A stretch of DNA of 64,000 nt, from the NCBI RefSeq assembly GCF_001542815.1, contig NZ_CP006992.1, positions 1,098,001-1,162,000 of the forward strand, written 5' to 3'. How positions within the stretch are numbered: position 1 is the stretch's first letter; every line of letters begins with the position of its first letter. Positions 1 through 9,126 of the stretch are shown here, piece by piece. The position numbers and the translations under genes were made by a program. Origin of the DNA: Methylobacterium sp. AMS5. GTDB lineage: Bacteria > Pseudomonadota > Alphaproteobacteria > Rhizobiales > Beijerinckiaceae. The notes beneath the pieces were generated by a model. That model saw only the letters and a program-made list of their open reading frames with translations. It was not told where the DNA came from and did not search any database.

Positions 1-382
1 CCCGGCGCCCGTCCTTGCACAGCCGCTCGACCGCGCGCGTCACCGGCGGCACGGCGAACGACGCGCCCGTATCGGCAAAATAGCCGTCCCGCTCCGCCGA
101 GACGTCGATATTGACCAAGTCCCCCGGCGCGATACGGCGCTCGCCGGGGATGCCGTGGGCGATCTCCTCGTTGACGCTGATGCAGGTCGCGCCCGGAAAG
201 GCGTAGACCGCCTCCGGCGCCGAGCGCGCGCCGGCCGCCTCCAGGAAGGCCCGCCCGACGTCATCGAGTTCGCGCGTGGTCATGCCGGGCTCGATCGCCC
301 GGCCCATCACGGCCAGCGTATCGGCCACGATGCGGCCGATCTGCTTCAGCCCCGCCAACTCGTCGTCGTTCGACACCGTCAT
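1..382 (-). CDS. map: Type I methionine aminopeptidase (partial)
   Basis: This gene runs off the left edge, so only about the first 127 residues are present. Starting from ATG at 382 the reverse strand reads MTVSNDDELAGLKQIGRIVA, followed by FPGATCISVNEEIAHGIPGE and VNIDVSAERDGYFADTG. These are the conserved segments of M24A methionine aminopeptidases, including the SVNEEIAHGIP block with the His beside the active site and the first metal-binding Asp in the DGYFADTG strand. The enzyme removes the initiator Met from nascent proteins in the cytoplasm. The remaining metal ligands lie outside the window. Confidence in the family is high. Confidence 0.93.
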   Translation of the reverse strand, partial: MTVSNDDELAGLKQIGRIVADTLAVMGRAIEPGMTTRELDDVGRAFLEAAGARSAPEAVYAFPGATCISVNEEIAHGIPGERRIAPGDLVNIDVSAERDGYFADTGASFAVPPVTRAVERLCKDGRR

Positions 383-984
383 GTCGCGTCCTTTCGCAGG
401 CTCGGGGTCCGGCATTCCCGTCCCGGCCTTCGCAGAGAGCCGTGGGCTTCTCGAGCCGAGGCGCCCGCCGGACGGTTCTGCCATCTTCGGGCGATCCCGC
501 GAAGCCATCGGCGTGGCGCGGGCCGTGGCAATGCCTGCATGAGAGCGGGCGGTTCCTCGTCGAAATTCGAGAGGGCACGCCGCGTCGGTCGCACCGGGAC
601 ACGCCAAGCCCTTCGATCACGCATGGGGCCGCTAGAAACGCCGCGAAAGGTTCCCGGCGCAGAATCCGAGAAACCCTCGGATGTCTCTTGCCACATCCAA
701 ACTTGATGCCGGGGTCCGCGAGTTCAGGATCGAGCAAGCGGCATCTCGAACAGCGGATCTGCCGTAGTTGATCCCCACCGAAGCGGATCGGATACGCTTC
801 GCCTCCGCCGGAAACCCAACCGTCCTGAGTACGGGCACTTGCGAATTGGCTTCGTCATCCGGCCCTATCGGGAGGCGGGGGAACAGGCAGCTTTAAGTTG
901 CGTTGCACAACCGATGGGACGCGCGTGCCCGGTCCGATCCGGCCGCAGCGCCGACCTTGCCCAACCTTCCCGGAGGAGTGTGAG
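383..984. other. Non-coding interval between divergent map and hdeD-like genes
   Basis: About 600 bases separate the start of map from the start of the HdeD-like gene. Several short open frames cross it on both strands, but none has a good ribosome site or a recognisable product. The promoters of both divergent neighbours must lie here. No convincing operator or RNA element was seen. Confidence 0.5.
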
Positions 985-1644
985 ATGGCTGGAACGTCCG
1001 AGACATCCGGTGCAACGCATCCGTCCGGCTTGCCACCGACCGGATCGGCCCGCCTCGACGCGATGAGTGCCGTCCTGGCCCGCAACTGGTGGCTCGTGGC
1101 CCTGCGCGGGGCGCTCGCCATCCTGTTCGGAGCGATCGCCTTCGTGGCGCCGGGGGCCTTCGTGCTCTCCCTGGTGCTGTTCTTCTCGGCCTACATGCTG
1201 GTCGACGGCTTCTTCGGCATCGCCGCAGCGGTGCGGGCGGCACGCCAACACGAGCGCTGGGGGTTCCTGCTACTCGAGGGGCTGCTCGACCTCGTGGTCG
1301 GCGTCGCAGCGTTTCTCGTGCCGGCCGCCGCCGTCTGGGCCTTCGTGCTTCTCGTGGCCGCCTGGGCCCTGCTCTCGGGCGGCCTGATGATCGCGGCGGC
1401 CTTCCGCCTCCACCCGCATTACGGCCGCTGGTGGCTGGGCCTCGGCGGGGTGATCTCGGTGCTGTTCGGGATCGCGCTTCTGATCAATCCCGGCATGTCG
1501 GCTTTGGTGCTGACGTGGTGGCTGGGCGCCTACGCGGTGGCCTTCGGCGTGATGCTGCTGATCCTCGGCTTTCGTCTGCGCTCCCATCACACGGGGCAGG
1601 CGCAGCCGCTCTCGGGGAGCGACCACGCCCGAACCTCGGGCTGA
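985..1644 (+). CDS. HdeD/DUF308 family integral membrane protein
   Basis: This 219-residue protein has six closely packed hydrophobic helices from about residue 33 to 205, for example LRGALAILFGAIAFVAPGAF. The repeated pattern of small residues is typical of the HdeD/DUF308 family. E. coli HdeD is linked to acid resistance at high cell density, but most homologues have no proven role. ATG 985 was chosen because GGAGG stands about nine bases upstream; a longer frame begins at 898 without a ribosome site. The polar N-terminal 25 residues are an extension beyond the usual family length. It is followed at once by a strong hairpin. Confidence 0.8.
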   Translation: MAGTSETSGATHPSGLPPTGSARLDAMSAVLARNWWLVALRGALAILFGAIAFVAPGAFVLSLVLFFSAYMLVDGFFGIAAAVRAARQHERWGFLLLEGLLDLVVGVAAFLVPAAAVWAFVLLVAAWALLSGGLMIAAAFRLHPHYGRWWLGLGGVISVLFGIALLINPGMSALVLTWWLGAYAVAFGVMLLILGFRLRSHHTGQAQPLSGSDHARTSG

Positions 1645-1651
1645 ACGCTGC

Positions 1652-1674
1652 CCGGCCCGCCTGAGGCGGGCCGG
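1652..1674. terminator. Bidirectional hairpin terminator
   Basis: A perfect 10-bp stem (CCGGCCCGCC, loop TGA, GGCGGGCCGG) sits in the 34-base gap between two convergent genes. There is only a short T run, so it may work as a shared, partly Rho-assisted terminator. Confidence 0.7.
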
Positions 1675-1678
1675 TTCG

Positions 1679-2596
1679 TCACTCGCCGCCCCCCCCCGGC
1701 CCCGCGGCGCTGTTGCGCCGAACGAGGACGCGGTTCGGAACCTGATCTGCCTTCTCCGGCCGCCAGAGCGGCACGAGGAAGCGCAGCCAAGCGCGTGTCT
1801 CTTCGCCGCCCAGGTTGCGCTGTGCGATGTCGCGGGTGACGAAGGACTGGACCGTGAACGTATCGAACGCGTAGGCGACGAGGGGACCCATGGCGACCTG
1901 TCCGACAGGCCGGTAGCCCTGCCGGTTCGTCGGCAGGTCGGTCGAGCCGAAGGCGACGGCACCGAACGACCATTTGCCGAACCGCTTGGTCGCGGTCAGG
2001 TCGAGGTTGAGGTAGTCGGAATAGTGCACGTTGGTGGGCGAATTGTCCGCCAGCATCGTGCCGTAATGGAGGTTGGCCGTCACGTTCCAGCCATCGCCGA
2101 CATAGCTGATCGCGAAGCGCTGGGCGATCGAGGCCGAGCGCAGGGCAAACAGCGTGTCGGTCGGCCAGAAGCCGCCGATGAAGTAGCTCACGCCGAGGTT
2201 GTCCGCGACCTTCCAGGCGATCTGGGCCGTCGTCAGCGACTGGGCGAGGCCGGCCTGCCAGGGGCCTTCCTGCGGGCTGACCGCATTGAACGGGAAGGAC
2301 TGAAGGAACCGCAGTTGCCCGCCCAGTACCTTCCAGGGCGTTGACCAGAGGAAGACGGCGAGGTTGTTGTTGCCCTGGCTGTCCCGCGGCTGCGTGCTGC
2401 GCTCGGCGAAGCTCGTCGTGATCCCCAATTGCACGCCTTCCGGGACCTGCCAGCCCGTCGGAAGACCGACGGTGATACCGGGCAATGCGGCGGAGCGGGC
2501 CAGAGCCGAGGAAGACGCCCCGGCCAGGCAAGCGCCCGCTACGCAAACAGACGTGACGACCTGCGCGGCGCGCCGCACTTTCTGTCCGAATTTCAA
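1679..2596 (-). CDS. Outer-membrane beta-barrel protein, MetA-pathway-like (SphA family) transporter
   Basis: The 305-residue product starts with a Sec signal peptide (about residues 1-34, ending ASSSALARSA). It continues as alternating amphipathic strands such as VSYFIGGFWPTD, WNVTANLHYGTMLADNS and YLNLDLTATKRFGKWSFGAV, separated by turns rich in Asn, Gly and Asp. This resembles the 'MetA-pathway of phenol degradation' outer-membrane barrels, which are putative channels for hydrophobic substrates. The last dozen residues are unusually Gly/Arg-rich and end in GGGGE rather than the aromatic residue of a typical porin. The family call is moderate; the substrate is unknown. Confidence 0.55.
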   Translation of the reverse strand: MKFGQKVRRAAQVVTSVCVAGACLAGASSSALARSAALPGITVGLPTGWQVPEGVQLGITTSFAERSTQPRDSQGNNNLAVFLWSTPWKVLGGQLRFLQSFPFNAVSPQEGPWQAGLAQSLTTAQIAWKVADNLGVSYFIGGFWPTDTLFALRSASIAQRFAISYVGDGWNVTANLHYGTMLADNSPTNVHYSDYLNLDLTATKRFGKWSFGAVAFGSTDLPTNRQGYRPVGQVAMGPLVAYAFDTFTVQSFVTRDIAQRNLGGEETRAWLRFLVPLWRPEKADQVPNRVLVRRNSAAGPGGGGE

Positions 2597-2970
2597 GTCG
2601 ATTCCCCTGGAACTTGCGCCTGAACCGCCATCCTCGACTCGGCACGCCTTGCTCGTTGAGCCTCCTTCTAGGAGGGTCGGCCCAGGGGGGAGAAGCCGAG
2701 CTTCGGCCGATCAATTGATAAATTTCGAGACTTGTTACAATTTTAATCCAAAAACAACAGACTAAAAATATCTGCGCGATTTCAAAAAAAGGGGGATTAA
2801 AAATCGTCCTGGCACAAAGCCACATGTGAAGCCGTTTGGGAGCGCCACCGCCGAAGTAGATGCCGGCCCGGTATCAAGCACAGCCTCACGGACCGGATCG
2901 CAAAGTGCCGCCGATACGAACCGGCCCAGCGCCAGCGCCGGATCGGGCGTCCGGGGAGGCCCGGAGCGGG
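2597..2970. promoter_or_regulatory. AT-rich upstream region of the barrel gene
   Basis: The 374-base gap contains a markedly AT-rich block at about 2705-2815, with A and T tracts, in an otherwise roughly 70 percent GC setting. It lies upstream of the reverse-strand barrel gene and most likely carries its promoter. No single promoter box stood out enough to name. Confidence 0.4.
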
Positions 2971-3801
2971 TCAAGCCATCAGCGCCCGCGCGGTGTCGGC
3001 ATCGGCCAGCGGGCGCCCGAGCAGGCGGGCGCCCTCCGCGGCGCGACGGATCTGGGCGGCATTGCTCTCGGCCGGGTGGCCGTCGGGCGCGAGCAGGCTG
3101 TTCTCGAAGCCGACGCGCACGTGACCGCCGAGGCCCGCCGCAACGAGGGCGCAGGCATTCTCCCGCGGGCCGAAGGCGCAGATCGCCCAGAGCGGCACCC
3201 CCTCCCCGCCTGCTGCGAGGAAGGGCAGCAGGTCGGCGGGCCGCGAAACCTGTCCGGGCGTATAGCGGCCCAGCACGAAGAGCGGGAAATCCCCGCCCTC
3301 GCCGAGCACGCCGCGGCTTTTGAGATCGGCGTAACGGGCCACCTCGGCCGGTTCGTACAGAATGATCTGGAGGAGGACGCGCTCGCGCCGCGCCCAGGCG
3401 AAGAACGCTGCCGCCGCGGTCTCGGCCCCGGCATCCGGCACGATCTCGCGCAGCGCCAGCGACACCGCCTCGGGGCGCGTGGCACGCACCACCGCCATCT
3501 GCTCCGGGGCTTCGTAGCGCCCGGCGGCCTCCGAGGTGATCTGGACGACGAGGCGATCCCCGGCCTCGGCGCGGATCGCGGCGGTGACCGCGCGATAGGC
3601 CTGCGCGTCGAGGAGGTGGCGGCCTTGTCCGTCGCGGACATGGACGTGGATCAGGGCGGCACCGGCTTCCGCGATCTCGGCGGCGGTGCGGGCGATCTCG
3701 CTCTCCGTGATCGGCAGGGCGGGATGGTCGGCCTTGCTGCGGGTGGCGCCGTTCGGGGCGTTGGCGAGGATGAGCGGCGGCCAGCCGGCGTCGTGCGTCA
3801 C
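2971..3801 (-). CDS. BKACE family beta-keto acid cleavage enzyme (DUF849)
   Basis: This 276-residue TIM-barrel protein carries the family hallmark LIHVHVRDGQGRH near residue 50, whose paired His residues bind Zn. It also has VQITSEAAG, the EAVSLALREIVPDAG strand and the C-terminal GGHVRVGFENSLL segment. BKACE enzymes condense a beta-keto acid with acetyl-CoA to give a new CoA ester plus acetoacetate or a homologue. The best known member cleaves 3-keto-5-aminohexanoate in lysine fermentation, but the substrate range is wide and cannot be read here. It lies 27 bases downstream of the response regulator gene on the same strand and may be the last gene of that operon. Confidence 0.85.
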   Translation of the reverse strand: MTHDAGWPPLILANAPNGATRSKADHPALPITESEIARTAAEIAEAGAALIHVHVRDGQGRHLLDAQAYRAVTAAIRAEAGDRLVVQITSEAAGRYEAPEQMAVVRATRPEAVSLALREIVPDAGAETAAAAFFAWARRERVLLQIILYEPAEVARYADLKSRGVLGEGGDFPLFVLGRYTPGQVSRPADLLPFLAAGGEGVPLWAICAFGPRENACALVAAGLGGHVRVGFENSLLAPDGHPAESNAAQIRRAAEGARLLGRPLADADTARALMA

Positions 3802-3828
3802 GGGTTCGGTCTCGCGTTCGAGAAGAAG

Positions 3829-5184
3829 TCAGTCGCTGGCGCCCAGGCCCAGGCGCCGCATGCGGTCGGAGAGCGTCTTGCGCGGCAGGCCGAGCGTCCG
3901 CGCCGCCTCGGCGATGCGCTGGCCGGAGGCCTTGAGCGCGTCCTCGATCACGAGGCGCTCCACCCGGTCGAGGAGGGCGTCGAGGCTCGGCGCCGCGCCG
4001 GGGCCGCCGGCGAGGTCCGGGCTGAGGAAGCCGAGGACATAGCGCTCGGCGGCGTTCTTGAGTTCGCGCACGTTGCCCGGCCAATCGGCGAGCATCAGCG
4101 AGCGGCGCAGGGACGGCGGCACCTCGATCACCGGGCGCTGATACTTCACCGCCGCCTGGACGAGAAAGCGCTCGAACAGCAGCGGGATGTCCTCGCGGCG
4201 CTCGCGCAAGGGGGGCAGGGTCAGCGTCACCACGTTGAGGCGGAAGAACAGGTCGCGGCGGAAGCGGCCCGCCTCCGAGAGTGCGTCGAGATCCTCCTTC
4301 GTGGCCGCCACCACCCGGAGATCCACCGGCACGCTGGTGTTGGAGCCGAGCCGTTCCACGCGCCGCTCCTGCAGCACGCGCAGCAGCTTTACTTGAAGCC
4401 CCAGCGGCATGCTCTCGACCTCGTCGAGGAACAGCGTGCCGCCGCTCGCGTGCTCGACCTTGCCGATGCGACGCTTGCCCGCCCCGGTGAAGGCACCGGC
4501 CTCGTGGCCGAACATCTCGCTCTCGAACATGCTCTCGGGGATGGCGCCGCAATTGATCGCCACGAAGGGTTTCGCCGCCCGCGCGCCGCCCTCGTGCAGG
4601 GCGCGGGCGACCTGCTCCTTGCCCGCCCCGGTCTCGCCGAGCACCAGCACGTCGGCGGCGGCCGAACTGAGCGAGGCGATGTCGTCGCGCAGCCGCCGCA
4701 GGGCCGGCGACTGGCCGACGAGGCAGCGCTCCATCGCGCTGCCGAGCGCGTCGCCGCGATCGAGGGCATCGCGCAGTCGGCGATTCTCCATCACCAGCGC
4801 CCGCTTTTCCAGGGCGCGGCGGACCACCTCGACGAAGGCATCGTTGACGAACGGCTTCTCGATGAAGTGGTAGGCGCCCTCGCGCATGGCGGCGACCGCC
4901 ATGGCGATGTCGCCGTGGCCGGTGACGAGCACCACCGGCAATTCCGGGTCGCGGCGGCGGATGTCGGCGAGGAGTTCGAGCCCATCGCGGCCGGGAAGGC
5001 GCACGTCGCTCACGACGATGCCGGAAAAACCGCGCCCGATGGCCGGCAACGCCGCCTCGGCGCTGGAAAAAGCCTCGACCGCGAGGCCGGCGAGTTGCAG
5101 CGCCTGCTCCATGGCAAGCCGAACCATCTCCTCGTCGTCGATCAGCACGACCCGCGCGGCGGCTGGCTCGGCCTCAGGAAACAT
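3829..5184 (-). CDS. dctD: Sigma-54-dependent response regulator, DctD type
   Basis: The 451-residue protein has three parts. An N-terminal receiver (about 10-130) holds the acidic pair in VVLIDDEEMVR, the phospho-acceptor Asp in VVSDVRLPGRDG and Lys in FIEKPF. A central AAA+ domain has Walker A GETGAGKE, the sigma-54 contact loop GAFTGA and Walker B GTLFLDEVE. A C-terminal Fis-type helix-turn-helix carries EAARTLGLPRKTLSDRMRRL. It would open sigma-54 promoters on phosphorylation. The gene starts 11 bases inside the end of the kinase gene, so the two are translationally coupled. DctD usually controls C4-dicarboxylate uptake, but no dctA lies nearby, so the symbol describes family rather than proven target. 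Confidence 0.88.
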   Translation of the reverse strand: MFPEAEPAAARVVLIDDEEMVRLAMEQALQLAGLAVEAFSSAEAALPAIGRGFSGIVVSDVRLPGRDGLELLADIRRRDPELPVVLVTGHGDIAMAVAAMREGAYHFIEKPFVNDAFVEVVRRALEKRALVMENRRLRDALDRGDALGSAMERCLVGQSPALRRLRDDIASLSSAAADVLVLGETGAGKEQVARALHEGGARAAKPFVAINCGAIPESMFESEMFGHEAGAFTGAGKRRIGKVEHASGGTLFLDEVESMPLGLQVKLLRVLQERRVERLGSNTSVPVDLRVVAATKEDLDALSEAGRFRRDLFFRLNVVTLTLPPLRERREDIPLLFERFLVQAAVKYQRPVIEVPPSLRRSLMLADWPGNVRELKNAAERYVLGFLSPDLAGGPGAAPSLDALLDRVERLVIEDALKASGQRIAEAARTLGLPRKTLSDRMRRLGLGASD

Positions 5185-7048
5185 GTCGCATCCTCTCCGA
5201 CGGGGGCGTGTCCGCGGCCTCCTCGATCGCGTCCTTGGCTACCTCCATCACGAGGTCGAAGGCGAGGCCGCCGCCGGGCATCGGCCGGGGCTGAAGGCTC
5301 GCTCCGAATTCGCGGGCGATGGCGAGCGAGATCGGCAGACCGAGGCCGAGCCCCTCCCCCGCCGGCTTGGTGGTGAAGAACGGCTCGAAGAGGCGCGCCA
5401 GCGCCGCCGCGTCGAGGCCCGGCCCATTATCCTCGACGCTGAGCACGACCTGCCCCTCCCCGGCCCAGGCGCGCACCGCGACCTCCGCACCGGGGCGCCC
5501 CTTCACCGCATCGAGGGCGTTGCCGACAAGATTCACCAGCACCTGCGACAGGCGGATCGGCTCGAACACCACCCATCGCGCCGCCGGGTCGAGATCGGTC
5601 GTCACCCGCGCGCCCGCGTCGCGGATGCGGGAGGATAGGATCGCGAGGCTCTCCGAGACCGCCACGCCGACATCGACCGCGACCCGCTCCGTCCCCGACC
5701 GGCGGGAGAAGCTGCGCAACTGTCCGGTGATCTTGCCGAGCCGGTCCACCAGGGAGACGATACGGGTGAGATTCGCCGCAGCCTCCGCCTCCCGGCCCTG
5801 GCGCAGGAAGGCGGAGGCATTGTCGGCCAAGCCCCGCATGGCGGCGAGCGGCTGGTTGAGCTCGTGGGTGATGCCCGCCGCCATCTGGCCGAGGGTCGCC
5901 ATCTTGGCCGCCTGGACCAGCTCCCCTTGTGCCTCGCGCAGGTCGCCCTCGGCGCGGGTCCGCTCCTCGATCTCACCCGCGAGCTTGAGGTTGGCCGCGC
6001 TGAGATCGGCGGTCCGGGCCGCGACCGCGGCCTCCAGCGCCCGCTGCGCCGCGCGGTTCTCGCGCATCCGCCGCAGATGCTGGCGCCCGTAGAGGCCGAT
6101 CAGGCCGAGCACGACCAGGGCCAGAACCGCGCCGATCCGGGCGCTGCGCCCGGCGATGGCCACCGGCGCGGCGTCGGCGAAGAGCAGCAGCCTCCAGCCA
6201 TAGGCCGGCAGGCTCGCCTCTTCGAACAGGGCGCGGGTCTGCGGCGCGGCCTGCGACCGGCTGACCAGGGGCACGCCGCCGACCATATCCGTCCGGCCGA
6301 GATCGATCGGGGCATAATCGTCGCGCCCATACTGGCGCGTCCGTTCCATGCCGGCACGGGCAGCGGCATCGAGCGGCTTCGTCGCGCGGAACTTGAGAGC
6401 CGGATCGGAGGCAAGGAAGACGATGCCGTTCTCGTCGGCCACCAGCACGCGGTCGGTGCCCTCGCGCCAGATCGTCTCCAGCGGGTCGAGGCTGACCTTG
6501 GTCGCCACCACGCCGCGCACCGTGCCATCGATGACGACGGGCGCGCTGATGAAGTAGCCGGGCACGCCGGTCAGCGTGCCGATGGCGTAGAAGCGGCCGG
6601 TGCGCCCGCCGCGCGCTTCCGTGAAATAGGGACGATAGGAGAAGTCCTGGCCGACATAGGTCTGGGGCGTATCCCAGTTCGAGGCGGCGATGGTCAGGCC
6701 GGACGGGATCAGCAGGTAGACGACACCCGCCCCTGCCTCGCGGCTCAGCCGCTGGAGATAGGCGTTGACGGTGGCGACCTGCGCCGGATCGTCGGGGGCG
6801 GCGAGCAACGACCGCACCCGCGGATCGAGGGCGGCGGCGGCGGGCAGGAAGCCGAACCGCTCGATGGTGCCCTCCAGGCTGCGGGCGTAGATTTCCGCCC
6901 GCTGGCGCGCATCGCCCGCGAGGCTTTCCGCCACGCGGGCCTCCGTCACCTCCCCCGCCTTGAGAACGGCGAAGACAGCCGCCGCCGCCAGCGCGGCGAG
7001 GATGAGGACACGCGCGGCCGTGGCGCGGGGGAAAGGCATCACTCTCAT
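5174..7048 (-). CDS. dctB: Membrane sensor histidine kinase, DctB type
   Basis: Read from ATG 7048 the protein has 624 residues. A transmembrane helix (about 8-28) is followed by a periplasmic double-Cache-like sensor (FSYRPYFTEARGG, GRFYAIGTLTGVPGYFIS) and a second helix near 295-315. A coiled linker leads to the phosphorylation helix GITHELNQPLAAMRGLADNA and an ATPase domain with LVNLVGNALDA and SVEDNGPGLD. The layout matches DctB kinases that read C4-dicarboxylates outside the membrane. An in-frame upstream extension reaches 7381, but it crosses a palindromic repeat and looks non-coding. The partner response regulator follows with overlapping frames. Confidence 0.85.
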   Translation of the reverse strand: MRVMPFPRATAARVLILAALAAAAVFAVLKAGEVTEARVAESLAGDARQRAEIYARSLEGTIERFGFLPAAAALDPRVRSLLAAPDDPAQVATVNAYLQRLSREAGAGVVYLLIPSGLTIAASNWDTPQTYVGQDFSYRPYFTEARGGRTGRFYAIGTLTGVPGYFISAPVVIDGTVRGVVATKVSLDPLETIWREGTDRVLVADENGIVFLASDPALKFRATKPLDAAARAGMERTRQYGRDDYAPIDLGRTDMVGGVPLVSRSQAAPQTRALFEEASLPAYGWRLLLFADAAPVAIAGRSARIGAVLALVVLGLIGLYGRQHLRRMRENRAAQRALEAAVAARTADLSAANLKLAGEIEERTRAEGDLREAQGELVQAAKMATLGQMAAGITHELNQPLAAMRGLADNASAFLRQGREAEAAANLTRIVSLVDRLGKITGQLRSFSRRSGTERVAVDVGVAVSESLAILSSRIRDAGARVTTDLDPAARWVVFEPIRLSQVLVNLVGNALDAVKGRPGAEVAVRAWAGEGQVVLSVEDNGPGLDAAALARLFEPFFTTKPAGEGLGLGLPISLAIAREFGASLQPRPMPGGGLAFDLVMEVAKDAIEEAADTPPSERMRHVS

Positions 7049-7134
7049 GGTCCGGAGGAGGCTTCCGTCACCGCCATCGTATGCGGTGAGCGATCCGATG
7101 CGATGTCCGGTGATGACGGGCGCCGCAGCTTCCC

Positions 7135-7330
7135 CCTCTCCCTGCTGTGCGGGGAGAGGCCCGCAGGCACCCTGCCGTGACGGCGGGAAGCGGAGGCGAG
7201 AGCCGGAGCGGTGGTGAGGGGGCTTGGACGGAAGGGGCCCATCCGTCCAAGCCCCCTCACCCTCGCCTGCCGGCTCGCTCAGCCGACGACACGGTCGGCC
7301 GAGCCCTCTCCCCGGGCGGCGGGGAGAGGG
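7135..7330. repeat. Cluster of three palindromes (REP-like intergenic element)
   Basis: Between the dctB start and the ABC operon lie three inverted repeats in tandem. A CCTCTCC/GGAGAGG stem occupies 7135-7159. A perfect 20-bp inverted repeat follows, with arms 7213-7232 and 7242-7261 and a 9-base loop. A perfect CCCTCTCCCC/GGGGAGAGGG stem lies at 7304-7330. The outer stems share the same core and flank the central hairpin, which gives a cruciform-like element about 200 bases long. It probably separates the two transcription units and is likely one of a dispersed family. Confidence 0.7.
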
Positions 7331-7420
7331 GATCCGCGATCTCCGAAGTGATGATCCGGAAGCGATACGAGAACCTAACATGGGAGCGCCGTGGCTCGAA
7401 GAAAGCCGTGGCGGCGATCC

Positions 7421-8284
7421 TCAATCCGTCGTCAGCCCCTTCATCTCCACCTGCTCGAACCGGTGCTGCTCCGCGGTGACGAGGGCGGAGAGGTCGCGCT
7501 TCAGGGCGTTGAAGGCGGCCGAGGCGCTGTCGCGCGGGCGCGGCAGCTCGACCCGCAGGTCGCGCTTGATCGTGCCGGGGCGGTAGGTGAGCACGACGAT
7601 GCGGTCGGCGAGATAGATCGATTCCTCGATCGAGTGGGTGACGAACACGATGGTCTTGCCCGTCGCCGCCCAGATCCGCAGCAACTCGTCCTGCAGCGAG
7701 CGGCGGGTCAGGGCGTCGAGCGCGCCGAACGGCTCGTCCATGAGCATGACCGGGCTGTCCAGCGCCAGAACGCGGGCGATCGCCACGCGCTGGCGCATAC
7801 CGCCGGACAAGTCCTTGGGGAAACGGTCGCGGAACTCGGCGAGCTTGAGCATGTCGAGGAGCTCGGCCACCCGCGCCTGGATCGCCCCGCGGGACATGCC
7901 CTTGATCTCCAGACCGAAGGCGATGTTCTGCGCCACCGTCATCCAGGGAAACAGGGCGTATTCCTGGAACACCATGCCCCGGTCGGGACCGGGCGCGGCG
8001 ACCTTGCGGCCCTCGACGTCGATGCCGCCGCGGGTCGGATGGGAGAAGCCGGCGATGGCGTTGAGCAGCGTCGACTTCCCGCAGCCGGACGGGCCGAGCA
8101 GGCAGACGAACTCACCGCGGTTGATGGTGAGGTCGATGTCCTTGAGGGCGACGACCTCGCCGCCGGTGACGGGGAAGATCTTGTCGACGCCCGCGACGAC
8201 GATGTGGGGCGAGGCGGCCAGCGGCGCAACGACCGGCACGGCGTCCTGCGTGACGGAGGCGATGGGATGCGGTTGCACGGACAT
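7421..8284 (-). CDS. NitT/TauT-type ABC transporter ATP-binding protein
   Basis: This 287-residue ATPase has Walker A GPSGCGKST, the Q loop MVFQEYALFPW, signature LSGGMRQRV, Walker B VMLMDEPFGALD and the switch His in FVTHSIEES. These are classic features of SsuB/TauB/NrtD subunits that energise uptake of sulfonates, taurine, nitrate or related small anions. A GTG four codons upstream (8296) is possible, but ATG 8284 has GAGG six bases away and is preferred. It overlaps the permease gene end by a few bases only if the longer start is used. It is the last gene of a binding protein-permease-ATPase operon. Confidence 0.88.
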   Translation of the reverse strand: MSVQPHPIASVTQDAVPVVAPLAASPHIVVAGVDKIFPVTGGEVVALKDIDLTINRGEFVCLLGPSGCGKSTLLNAIAGFSHPTRGGIDVEGRKVAAPGPDRGMVFQEYALFPWMTVAQNIAFGLEIKGMSRGAIQARVAELLDMLKLAEFRDRFPKDLSGGMRQRVAIARVLALDSPVMLMDEPFGALDALTRRSLQDELLRIWAATGKTIVFVTHSIEESIYLADRIVVLTYRPGTIKRDLRVELPRPRDSASAAFNALKRDLSALVTAEQHRFEQVEMKGLTTD

Positions 8285-8292
8285 GGGAGACC

Positions 8293-9114
8293 TCACGATT
8301 CCAGGCCGCGATGCCAGCGGAGCAGGTGGTTGTTCAGGCGGCTCACCGCCATGTCGATGACGAGCCCGAGGGCGCCGATGGTCAGCATCCCGGCGATGAT
8401 CTTGTCGGACCAGAAGTATTCGCGCGCCTCCAGGATGCGGAAGCCGAGGCCGTTATTGACCGCGATCATCTCGGCCACGATCACCACGATGAAGGCGGTG
8501 CCGATGCCGATCCGCGCCCCCGACAGGATGTAAGGGGTGGCCGCCGGCAGGATGACCCGCCGGAAGATCGTCATCCGGCTGGCGCCGAGGCTACGGGCGG
8601 CGCGGATGTAGATCCCGTCCACATGGCGCACGCCGGCGATGGTGTTCATCAGCACGGGGAAGAAGGCGCCGATGGCGATGAGGAACACGGCCGGCGCATT
8701 GCCGAGGCCGAACCACAGGATCGAGAGCGGGATGTAGGCGATCGGCGGGATCGGCCGCAGCACCTGCATCAACGGGTTGATATGCCGGTAGATCAGGTCG
8801 CTGGAGCCCATGAACAGGCCGAGCGGCAGGGCGAGTCCCGCGCCGACGGCGAAGCCGACGACGACGCGGTAGAGCGAGGCCACCGCATCGTGCAGCATCT
8901 CGCCGGAGAAGAGCCACGCAAACCATGATCCGTGCTCGGGATCATAGGCTTCGAGCGGCGCGAGATAGGCCCACCAGCGCACCGCGACTGCGGCGGGCGA
9001 GGGCAGCACCATCGGGTTGACGAGCCCGGCCGTGCAGGCGAGTTGCCAGATCACGAGAATGGCGACGGGAACCGCCAGCCCCTCGGCCAGGGGTTTGAGA
9101 CGTAAGGCGTTCAC
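8293..9114 (-). CDS. NitT/TauT-type ABC transporter permease
   Basis: The 273-residue membrane protein has about six helices and the permease EAA loop near residue 180 (ARSLGASRMTIFRRVILPAA), which docks with the ATPase. It belongs to the SsuC/TauC group. Translation probably begins at GTG 9114, since GGAGG stands seven bases upstream. It lies 12 bases after the binding-protein gene, so the three genes form one operon. The C-terminal region is rich in Arg and His, as is common at the cytoplasmic end. Confidence 0.87.
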   Translation of the reverse strand: MNALRLKPLAEGLAVPVAILVIWQLACTAGLVNPMVLPSPAAVAVRWWAYLAPLEAYDPEHGSWFAWLFSGEMLHDAVASLYRVVVGFAVGAGLALPLGLFMGSSDLIYRHINPLMQVLRPIPPIAYIPLSILWFGLGNAPAVFLIAIGAFFPVLMNTIAGVRHVDGIYIRAARSLGASRMTIFRRVILPAATPYILSGARIGIGTAFIVVIVAEMIAVNNGLGFRILEAREYFWSDKIIAGMLTIGALGLVIDMAVSRLNNHLLRWHRGLES

Positions 9115-9126
9115 GGGAAGCCCTCC

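Noticed and set aside
2762..5376. Long open frames on both strands over the BKACE and DctD genes (596 and 838 codons)
   Set aside because: They run across gene borders of two well supported genes and show only shadow composition. GC-rich DNA keeps such frames open.
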